The translations under genes were made by a program, and so were the position numbers. A model generated the notes under the pieces. It was not told where the DNA came from, made no database searches, and saw only the letters and a list, made by a program, of their open reading frames with translations. Below, piece after piece: positions 1 through 5,680 of a DNA stretch of 9,631 nucleotides. The DNA comes from JANOGU01 sp964499865. Its GTDB lineage: Bacteria > Pseudomonadota > Alphaproteobacteria > Rhodobacterales > Rhodobacteraceae. Where the stretch lies: positions 1 to 9,631 of the forward strand of contig CAZCPY010000119.1 in assembly GCA_964499865.1 (NCBI GenBank), given 5' to 3'. Position 1 is the stretch's first letter. The number at the start of each line of letters is the position of its first letter.

Positions 1-17
1 TTCCGATCCCAAATATC

Positions 18-54
18 CCGGGGGAGGAGCGTAAGCTCCGGGGGCGGAGCCCCC
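18..54. repeat. G/C-rich palindromic repeat module upstream of gyrB
   Basis: Two near-identical 13-base units, CCGGGGG(A/C)GGAGC, lie at 18-30 and 38-50 and match at 12 of 13 positions. Interleaved with them are two perfect hairpins: GGAGC/GCTCC with a GTAA loop (26-39) and GGGGGC/GCCCCC with a GGA loop (40-54). The element therefore combines a 20-base direct period with dyads. Its look (AAATATCCCGGGGG before it, GGGGGCGGAGCCCCC at its end) resembles dispersed palindromic intergenic repeats that I recall from Rhodobacterales genomes; that likeness is memory, not a search. It could also serve as a terminator for the gene before the window, although only a weak TCTTC follows instead of a T run. 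No coding sequence is supported in 1-257. Confidence 0.6.
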
Positions 55-71
55 TCTTCGCCCGAGCCGGA

Positions 72-90
72 GGGGCCTTCTTCAGGCCCC
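72..90. repeat. Perfect 7-bp stem hairpin in the gyrB leader region
   Basis: GGGGCCT (72-78) and AGGCCCC (84-90) are exact reverse complements around a 5-base TCTTC loop. The hairpin lies 18 bases after the palindromic repeat module and about 110 bases before the gyrB promoter, so it is not in the gyrB transcript if that promoter is used. It may belong to the same composite repeat, or be the end of transcription from the upstream gene. No T tract follows, so a simple intrinsic terminator is not shown. Confidence 0.5.
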
Positions 91-199
91 GCAGGCGAGA
101 TGAAAGGAATGTGCCGAAGGCACGCGATCTGCTTCAGCGGCCGGGGCAGGGCGCGGCATCCGGCAGAGGGTGCCGACCCCCAAGTGTTGGGTCCGTCGC

Positions 200-228
200 G
201 TGACAATCCCGCGCGCCGCCGCTATACA
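200..228 (+). promoter_or_regulatory. Probable sigma70-type promoter of gyrB
   Basis: GTGACA (200-205, 5 of 6 matches to TTGACA) and TATACA (223-228, 5 of 6 matches to TATAAT) are separated by exactly 17 bases. This gives an expected transcription start near 234-236 and a leader of only about 22-24 bases. A GAGGA ribosome binding site (243-247) sits 10 bases before the gyrB ATG at 258. The -10 box is an AT-rich island in very G/C-rich surroundings, which supports it. The start site is inferred from spacing only. Confidence 0.7.
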
Positions 229-257
229 TTGCGGGCAACACCGAGGACCCTCCCCGC

Positions 258-2708
258 ATGGCCGAACCCGCCCGCAAAGCCGACGCCTACGGCGCCGAAT
301 CGATCAAGGTGCTCAAGGGCCTGGAGGCCGTGCGCAAGCGGCCCGGCATGTACATCGGCGACACCGACGACGGGTCGGGCCTGCACCACATGGTCTATGA
401 GGTCGTCGACAACGGCATCGACGAGGCGTTGGCCGGTCATGCGACCGAGGTGGTCGTCACCCTGCACGCGGACGACAGCGTCAGCGTGCGCGACAACGGG
501 CGCGGCATCCCGGTCGACATCCACAGGGAGGAAGGCGTCAGCGCGGCCGAGGTCATCATGACCCAGCTGCATGCCGGCGGAAAGTTCGACAACACGGCCG
601 AGGAGGGAAATGCCTACAAGGTCTCGGGCGGTCTGCACGGCGTCGGCGTGTCGGTCGTCAACGCGCTGTCGGAATGGCTGGACCTGACCGTCTGGCGCGA
701 CGACACCGAATACCGTGCGCGGTTCGAGGACGGCGACTGCACCGTGCATGTCCATCCCCACGGCCCCGCGCCGGGCCTGCGCGGCACCATGGTGCGCTTT
801 CTGGCCAGCGCCAAGACCAACCGGCCGGACGGCACGTTCTCCAACCTCGACTACAGCTTCAAGACGCTGGAACACCGGCTGCGGGAGCTGGCCTTCCTGA
901 ACTCCGGTGTCCGCATCGTGCTGGAGGACCTGCGCCATGCCGAGCCGCAGCGCGTCGACCTCTGCTACGAGGGCGGCGTGCGGGAGTTCGTGAAATACCT
1001 CGACCGGTCCAAGCAGCCGGTCATGGCCGAGCCGATCTACATCACCGGCGACCGCAACGGCATCGGTGTCGAGGTCGCGATGTGGTGGAACGACAGCTAC
1101 AACGAGATGGTGCTGCCCTTCACCAACAACATTCCGCAGCGCGATGGCGGCACGCACCTCGCAGGCTTTCGCGGGGCGCTGACACGGACCATCGGCGCCT
1201 ATGCGCAGTCCTCCGGCATCGCCAAGAAGGAGAAGGTCGACTTCACCGGCGACGATGCGCGCGAGGGGCTGACCTGCGTCTTGTCGGTCAAGGTGCCTGA
1301 CCCCAAGTTTTCCAGCCAGACCAAGGACAAGCTGGTGTCCTCCGAAGTGCGGGCGGCGGTCGAGAACCTGGTGAACGAGAAGCTGGGCGAATGGTTCGAG
1401 GAGAACCCGGGCCCCGCGCGCGGCATTGTCGGCAAGATCATCGAGGCGGCGCTGGCGCGCGAGGCTGCGCGCAAGGCGCGCGAACTGACGCGCCGCAAGA
1501 CGGCGCTCGACGTGGCGTCGCTGCCCGGCAAGCTGGCCGACTGCCAGGAGCGTGATCCGGCGAAGTCGGAACTGTTCCTGGTCGAGGGCGACAGCGCCGG
1601 GGGGTCGGCCAAGCAAGGGCGGAGCCGTCTGAACCAGGCGGTGCTGCCGCTGCGGGGCAAGATCCTGAACGTCGAACGCGCGCGCTTCGACCGGATGCTG
1701 GGCAGCCAGGAGATCGGCACGCTGATCACCGCGCTCGGCACCGGGATCGGGCGGGACGAGTTCGACATCGGCAAGCTGCGCTACCACAAGGTCGTCATCA
1801 TGACCGATGCCGACGTCGACGGCGCGCATATCCGCACGCTTCTGCTGACCTTCTTCTTCCGGCAGATGCCCAGCCTGATCGACGGCGGCTTCCTGTACAT
1901 CGCGCAGCCCCCGCTGTTCAAAGTTTCCCGCGGGAAATCAGAGGTTTACCTCAAGGATCAGGCGGCACTGGACGATTACCTGATCGACCAGGGGATCGAG
2001 GGCGCCGTGCTGCGGCAGGGCAACGGCGTGGACATCGCGGGCGCCGACCTGGCCCGCGTGGTGGCCGAGGCGCGCGGCTTCCGGCGGGTGCTCGAGGCGT
2101 TTCCGACGCATTATCCGCGCCCGATCCTGGAGCAGGCGGCGCTGGCCGGGGCCTTCGATCCGGGCCGCGCGGATGCCGACCTGCAGCTTGTCGCCGATAC
2201 CGTGGCGCAGCGGCTGGACCTGATCGCGGTCGAATACGAACGCGGCTGGCGCGGGCGGATCACCCAGGACCATGGCATCCGCCTGTCGCGCACCCTGCGC
2301 GGGGTGGAGGAGATCCGCACGCTCGACGGCCCGGTGATGCGCTCGGGCGAGGCGCGGCGGCTGGCGCAGATCGCAGGCCAGACGCGCGACGTCTACCTGC
2401 ACGGCGCCCGGCTGGTCCGCAAGGATCGCGAGGCACGCGTGCACGGGCCGATCGACCTTCTGAAGGCGATCCTGGCCGAGGGCGAAAAGGGCCTGACGTT
2501 GCAGCGCTACAAGGGTCTTGGGGAGATGAACCCCGGCCAGCTGTGGGAAACCACGCTCGACCCCGAGGCGCGCACGCTGTTGCAGGTCAAGGTCGATGAC
2601 GTGGCCGAGGCCGACGACATCTTCACCAAGCTGATGGGCGACGTGGTGGAACCCCGCCGGGCGTTCATTCAGGAGAATGCGCTGTCGGTCGAGAACCTGG
2701 ACTTCTGA
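258..2708 (+). CDS. gyrB: DNA gyrase subunit B
   Basis: This is the ATPase subunit of the type IIA topoisomerase that introduces negative supercoils together with GyrA. The 816-residue protein is complete and of the usual size for Gram-negative GyrB. The N-terminal GHKL ATPase domain shows the catalytic-base segment YEVVDNGIDEA (Glu48), DNGRGIP (79-85), GGLHGVGVSVVNALS (124-138) and the QTK loop (Lys356). The TOPRIM domain follows with EGDSAGG (Glu443), PLRGKILNVE (464-473) and the metal-binding DADVD (517-521). A Gram-negative-type insert of about 175 residues separates these from YKGLGEMNPGQLW (751-763) and the C-terminal GDVVEPRRAFI (794-804). The ATG at 258 is preceded by GAGGA at 10 bases and by a good promoter. 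Position 466 is Arg where E. coli has Lys447, a quinolone-relevant site; I take this as lineage-normal variation. In many alphaproteobacteria gyrB follows recF, but the upstream gene is not in the window. Confidence 0.98.
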   Translation: MAEPARKADAYGAESIKVLKGLEAVRKRPGMYIGDTDDGSGLHHMVYEVVDNGIDEALAGHATEVVVTLHADDSVSVRDNGRGIPVDIHREEGVSAAEVIMTQLHAGGKFDNTAEEGNAYKVSGGLHGVGVSVVNALSEWLDLTVWRDDTEYRARFEDGDCTVHVHPHGPAPGLRGTMVRFLASAKTNRPDGTFSNLDYSFKTLEHRLRELAFLNSGVRIVLEDLRHAEPQRVDLCYEGGVREFVKYLDRSKQPVMAEPIYITGDRNGIGVEVAMWWNDSYNEMVLPFTNNIPQRDGGTHLAGFRGALTRTIGAYAQSSGIAKKEKVDFTGDDAREGLTCVLSVKVPDPKFSSQTKDKLVSSEVRAAVENLVNEKLGEWFEENPGPARGIVGKIIEAALAREAARKARELTRRKTALDVASLPGKLADCQERDPAKSELFLVEGDSAGGSAKQGRSRLNQAVLPLRGKILNVERARFDRMLGSQEIGTLITALGTGIGRDEFDIGKLRYHKVVIMTDADVDGAHIRTLLLTFFFRQMPSLIDGGFLYIAQPPLFKVSRGKSEVYLKDQAALDDYLIDQGIEGAVLRQGNGVDIAGADLARVVAEARGFRRVLEAFPTHYPRPILEQAALAGAFDPGRADADLQLVADTVAQRLDLIAVEYERGWRGRITQDHGIRLSRTLRGVEEIRTLDGPVMRSGEARRLAQIAGQTRDVYLHGARLVRKDREARVHGPIDLLKAILAEGEKGLTLQRYKGLGEMNPGQLWETTLDPEARTLLQVKVDDVAEADDIFTKLMGDVVEPRRAFIQENALSVENLDF

Positions 2709-2753
2709 CGCGGCCGTGCGCGCCCTGCCGGTCCCCCGCAAGGCGCCTGCCCG

Positions 2754-3638
2754 ATGATCGACAAGCTGGAAGCCTTCATCGCGCTGGCCCGCGAAGGCCA
2801 TTTCGGGCGCGCCGCCGAGGCGATGGGGGTGACGCAGCCGACGCTGTCCTCGGCGATCCGGGCGCTGGAGGACCAGCTGGGCGTGCAGCTTGTCTTTCGC
2901 GGCAGCCGCTATCAGGGGCTGACGCCCGAAGGCCAGCGGGCGCTGACCTGGGCGCGGCGGATCGTGGCGGATGCGCGGTCGCTGCGCGACGACATGCGGT
3001 CGGCGCGCACCGGCCTGTCGGGCGACCTGCGGCTGGGGGTGATCCCGACCGCGCTGCCGATGGTCGCCCGCCTGACGGGGCCCCTGCTTGCCCGGCACCC
3101 CAACCTGCGCGTCACCATCCTGTCGCGCACATCGGCCGAGATCATGGCGGGGATCGAGGCGCTGGAGCTTGACGCGGGCCTGACCTACCTGGAAACCCTG
3201 CCGCAGGGCCGCGTCGTGCAGGTGCCGCTTTACGCCGAACGCTACCACCTGCTGTGCGCCGCGGGCACCGCGATGGCCGGGCGGGACCGCATCGGCTGGG
3301 CCGAGGTCGCGGCGCTGCCCCTGTGCCTGTTGACCCCCGACATGCAGAACCGCCGCCTGATCGAGGCGCATCTGGCCGAGGCGGGGGTGGTGGCGCGCCC
3401 GACGGTGGAAAGCAATTCCGCCATCGCGCTGGTGGCGCATGTGCTGACCGGGCGCTGGTGTTCGGTCGTGCCGACCGACCTTGCCGCCATGCTGGCCGGC
3501 GACGGGCGGCTGTGCGCGATCCCGCTGGTCGCGCCCGAGGCCGCGCATGTCGTGGGGCTGGTCGCCGCACGGCACGACCCGCAGACGCCGATGCTGGCTG
3601 CGATCCTGGCCATGGCCGAGGGCGTCGCCCGCGCTTGA
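2754..3638 (+). CDS. LysR-family transcriptional regulator (probable FdsR-like regulator of the fds operon)
   Basis: The 294-residue protein has the normal LysR-type length. A winged helix-turn-helix fills residues 1-60, with the recognition region from GRAAEAMGVTQPTLS (18-32) into AIRALEDQLG (34-43). A linker helix (about 58-87) leads to the effector-binding domain, which opens with GDLRLGVIPTALP (90-102) and runs to the end. The family binds DNA as tetramers and responds to small-molecule co-inducers. The ATG at 2754 follows only a weak AAGG (2740-2743), 45 bases after the gyrB stop. No terminator is visible between them, so read-through from gyrB is possible. The gene is codirectional with fdsG, not divergent as is common for LysR regulators, and ends 87 bases before it. 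That position makes it the likely regulator of the formate dehydrogenase operon, by context only; LysR-type FdsR genes are known beside fds operons in other bacteria. Confidence 0.93.
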   Translation: MIDKLEAFIALAREGHFGRAAEAMGVTQPTLSSAIRALEDQLGVQLVFRGSRYQGLTPEGQRALTWARRIVADARSLRDDMRSARTGLSGDLRLGVIPTALPMVARLTGPLLARHPNLRVTILSRTSAEIMAGIEALELDAGLTYLETLPQGRVVQVPLYAERYHLLCAAGTAMAGRDRIGWAEVAALPLCLLTPDMQNRRLIEAHLAEAGVVARPTVESNSAIALVAHVLTGRWCSVVPTDLAAMLAGDGRLCAIPLVAPEAAHVVGLVAARHDPQTPMLAAILAMAEGVARA

Positions 3639-3644
3639 CGCAAA

Positions 3645-3687
3645 CCGTCTATCGAAAGACGGAAAGGCGATATTGATTTTTCTATCG
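3645..3687. promoter_or_regulatory. Candidate LysR operator region of the fds operon
   Basis: This part of the LysR-fdsG gap is unusually AT-rich: 34 of 60 bases in 3641-3700. It holds a perfect dyad CCGTCT-N6-AGACGG (3645-3662) and a second dyad CGATA-N10-TATCG (3668-3687). TCTATCG also occurs as a direct repeat at 3648-3654 and 3681-3687, 33 bases apart and thus close to three helical turns. Such multi-site layouts suit a tetrameric LysR regulator. None of the sites fits the classic T-N11-A dyad exactly, and I see no convincing -35/-10 pair, which is common for activator-dependent promoters. The first dyad could alternatively be a weak terminator for the LysR gene, although its T-rich stretch (3677-3681) lies about 15 bases downstream. 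Confidence 0.45.
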
Positions 3688-3716
3688 TGCTGGATGATCC
3701 GTGGGCAGGCCAGCAT

Positions 3717-3722
3717 GAGGGA
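3717..3722 (+). promoter_or_regulatory. Ribosome binding site that favours the fdsG start at 3726
   Basis: GAGGGA at 3717-3722 lies just before ATG 3726, with GAGG ending 5 bases from it. The alternative upstream GTG at 3687 would overlap the candidate operator and has no purine-rich site before it. A further ATG at 3738 is 15 bases from GAGGGA, which is less well spaced. I therefore favour 3726. Confidence 0.55.
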
Positions 3723-3725
3723 TCG

Positions 3726-4181
3726 ATGCAAGCGGACATGTCACGGGTGCGCCGGATCGTGGCGGACCACGAGGGCCTGGAAGGCCCGCTGCTGCCCATC
3801 CTGCATGCGGTGCAGGCCGAATTCGGCCATGTGCCGGGCGATGCCGTGCCGGTCATCGCCGACGGGCTGAACCTGTCCAGGGCAGAGGTGCATGGCGTGG
3901 TGTCGTTCTACCACGACTTCCGCGAGGCTCCGGCGGCGGCGCATGTGGTCAAGCTGTGCCGGGCCGAGGCCTGCCAGGCGATGGGCGCCGACCGGGTGGC
4001 CGCGCATGCACGCGCGCGGCTGGGGGTCGACTGGCACGGCAGCGCGCAGGGGGTGACGCTCGAGCCGGTGTTCTGCCTCGGCCTCTGCGCCTGCGCGCCG
4101 GCGGCGATGGTCGACGGTCGGCTGGTCGGCCGGGTGGACGCGGCACGCCTTGACGTGCTGCTGGCGGAGTGCGGGGCATGA
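3726..4181 (+). CDS. fdsG: NAD-dependent formate dehydrogenase gamma subunit FdsG
   Basis: FdsG is the NuoE-like (24 kDa-type) subunit of the soluble molybdenum formate dehydrogenase and carries one [2Fe-2S] cluster near the FMN of FdsB. From ATG 3726 the protein has 151 residues. An N-terminal helical region contains ILHAVQAEFGHVP (25-37) and SRAEVHGVVSFYHDF (51-65), which are hallmarks of this family. The thioredoxin-like ferredoxin domain that follows supplies the four cluster ligands as C-x4-C (Cys78, Cys83) and C-x3-C (Cys117, Cys121). All ligands are present and no signal peptide is seen, in keeping with a cytoplasmic enzyme. It is the first gene of the operon. Its stop codon overlaps the fdsB start as ATGA (4178-4181), which suggests coupled translation. 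A GTG at 3687 would add 13 unconserved-looking residues and is less likely. Confidence 0.94.
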   Translation: MQADMSRVRRIVADHEGLEGPLLPILHAVQAEFGHVPGDAVPVIADGLNLSRAEVHGVVSFYHDFREAPAAAHVVKLCRAEACQAMGADRVAAHARARLGVDWHGSAQGVTLEPVFCLGLCACAPAAMVDGRLVGRVDAARLDVLLAECGA

Positions 4182-5680
4182 AGGTCTGGCTGCCCCGCGA
4201 TGCGGCCGCCAGGGCGCTGGGCGCCGAGGACGTGGCCGTCGCGATCCGCGCAGCGGCCGCACGGCGCGGCGTGACGGTGGACCTGGTGCGCAACGGGTCG
4301 CGCGGGATGGTCTGGCTGGAGCCGCTGGTCGAGGTCGAGGTCGGCGGCGTGCGGCACGCCTTCGGGCCGATGGCGGTGGCGGATGTCGAAGGTCTGTTCG
4401 GGAACCTGTCGGCGCATCCAAGGGCGCTGGGCCCGACCGCAGCCCTGCCCTGGATGGCGAAGCAGACGCGGCTGACCTTTGCCCGTACGGGCGTTACCGA
4501 CCCGCTGTCGCTGGCCGACTACCGGGCACATGGCGGTCTTGAGGGTCTGGCAAGGGCGCAGGGCATGGCCCCCGAGGCCGTGGTCGCCGAGGTGACGGAC
4601 TCGGGCCTGCGCGGCCGCGGCGGGGCGGGCTTCCCGACCGGGATCAAGTGGAAGACGGTCGCCGGGGCAAAGGGGCCGCAGAAATACATCGTCTGCAATG
4701 CGGATGAAGGCGATTCCGGCACCTTCGCCGACCGCATGCTGATGGAGGGAGATCCCTTCTGCCTGATCGAGGGGATGGCGATTGCGGGCCTTGCGGTCGG
4801 GGCCGCTAAGGGCTTTGTGTATATCCGTTCGGAATACCCGGATGCGGTGGAGGTGATGTCGTCTGCCGCCAGTCTGTGGGCAGCGGCCGGGCTGTCCCCG
4901 GGGTTCGACGTGGAAATCCGTGTCGGCGCCGGCGCCTATGTCTGCGGCGAGGAGACCTCGCTGCTGAACTCGCTGGAAGGCAGGCGCGGGGTGGTGCGCG
5001 CGAAGCCGCCGCTGCCCGCGCTGCAGGGGTTCATGGGCCGGCCCACGGTCGTCAACAACGTGATCTCGCTGGCCTCGGTGCCCTGGATCATGGCGCATGG
5101 CGCGGCGGCCTACCGCGACTACGGCATCGGCCGGTCGCGCGGGACGATGCCGTTGCAGATCGCCGGGAACGTCCGTCGCGGCGGGCTTTTCGAATGCGCG
5201 TTCGGTCTGACGTTGGGCCAGATCGTGGACGACATCGCGGGTGGCACCGCCTCGGGCCGTCCGGTCAAGGCGGTTCAGGTCGGCGGGCCCCTGGGCGCCT
5301 ATTTCCCGCGCGCGCTGTTCGATACGCCGTTCGGTTACGAGGACTATTCGGCGAAGGACGGCCTGATCGGCCATGCCGGGATCGTCGTCTTCGACGACAC
5401 CGCCGACATGCTGGCGCAGGCCCGTTTCGCGATGGAGTTCTGCGCCATCGAAAGCTGCGGCAAGTGCACCCCCTGCCGTGTCGGCGCCGTCCGCGGCATC
5501 GAAACGGTGGACCGCATCGCCCGCGGCGATGCCGCGGCCATCCCGCTGTTGCAGGACCTTTGTGCCACGATGAAATCCGGCTCGCTCTGCGCGCTCGGCG
5601 GCTTCACGCCCTATCCGGTTCTGAGCGCGCTGACCCATTTCCCCGACGATTTCGCCCGTGCCCGGGAGGCCGCCCAATGA
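4178..5680 (+). CDS. fdsB: NAD-dependent formate dehydrogenase beta subunit FdsB (FMN, NAD binding)
   Basis: FdsB is the NuoF-like diaphorase subunit that passes electrons from formate oxidation through FMN to NAD+. The 500-residue protein has an N-terminal domain (about 1-90) of the thioredoxin-like type that lacks any cysteine, so it cannot hold its own cluster. The NuoF core follows with GRGGAGFPTGIKW (146-158), CNADEGDSGTF (173-183) and the nucleotide/FMN-binding GAGAYVCGEETSLLNSLEG (250-268). The C-terminal [4Fe-4S] cluster is bound by C-x2-C-x2-C (Cys427, Cys430, Cys433) and Cys471. The start at 4178 shares ATGA with the fdsG stop and has GGAG (4166-4169) 8 bases before it; an in-frame GTG at 4169 is disfavoured because it overlaps that site. 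The stop overlaps the fdsA start in the same way. The operon order G-B-A matches known fds clusters. Confidence 0.96.
   Translation: MKVWLPRDAAARALGAEDVAVAIRAAAARRGVTVDLVRNGSRGMVWLEPLVEVEVGGVRHAFGPMAVADVEGLFGNLSAHPRALGPTAALPWMAKQTRLTFARTGVTDPLSLADYRAHGGLEGLARAQGMAPEAVVAEVTDSGLRGRGGAGFPTGIKWKTVAGAKGPQKYIVCNADEGDSGTFADRMLMEGDPFCLIEGMAIAGLAVGAAKGFVYIRSEYPDAVEVMSSAASLWAAAGLSPGFDVEIRVGAGAYVCGEETSLLNSLEGRRGVVRAKPPLPALQGFMGRPTVVNNVISLASVPWIMAHGAAAYRDYGIGRSRGTMPLQIAGNVRRGGLFECAFGLTLGQIVDDIAGGTASGRPVKAVQVGGPLGAYFPRALFDTPFGYEDYSAKDGLIGHAGIVVFDDTADMLAQARFAMEFCAIESCGKCTPCRVGAVRGIETVDRIARGDAAAIPLLQDLCATMKSGSLCALGGFTPYPVLSALTHFPDDFARAREAAQ
5664..5669 (+). promoter_or_regulatory. Strong ribosome binding site fixing the fdsA start
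   Basis: GGGAGG lies 7 bases before ATG 5677, inside the end of fdsB. The fdsA frame stays open upstream as far as about 4876, but that stretch is a shadow of fdsB. This site, the ATGA overlap, and the resulting length of 959 residues all place the real start at 5677. Confidence 0.8.

Noticed and set aside
100..561. Small + strand open frame before and inside gyrB
   Set aside because: It overlaps gyrB in another frame, has low-complexity Arg/Thr/Pro content, and ignores the gyrB promoter.
1650..1661. Arg466 of GyrB at the position of E. coli Lys447 as a quinolone-resistance change
   Set aside because: PLRGKILNVE is a common form of this motif in alphaproteobacterial GyrB as I recall it, so it does not point to acquired resistance.
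222..1829. Long open frame on the minus strand across gyrB (535 codons)
   Set aside because: It mirrors gyrB codon structure in high-GC DNA, is rich in Arg/His/Gln/Asp with no recognisable domain, and gyrB on the + strand is certain.
2709..2753. Possible gyrB terminator (GCGCC 2720-2724 / GGCGC 2742-2746)
   Set aside because: A 5-bp stem with a 17-base loop and no T run is not a credible intrinsic terminator.
1938..3731. Long minus-strand open frame across the end of gyrB and the LysR gene (597 codons)
   Set aside because: It spans two well-supported genes and the AT-rich gap, has low-complexity composition, and shows no motif.
4876..5676. Upstream extension of the fdsA frame that could suggest an 1226-residue fused protein
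   Set aside because: The added part is an Arg-rich shadow of fdsB. ATG 5677 has a strong ribosome binding site and gives the normal FdsA length.
3908..5677. Minus-strand open frame of 589 codons across fdsG and fdsB
   Set aside because: Shadow of fdsG/fdsB caused by G/C third positions; no domain or credible ribosome binding site.
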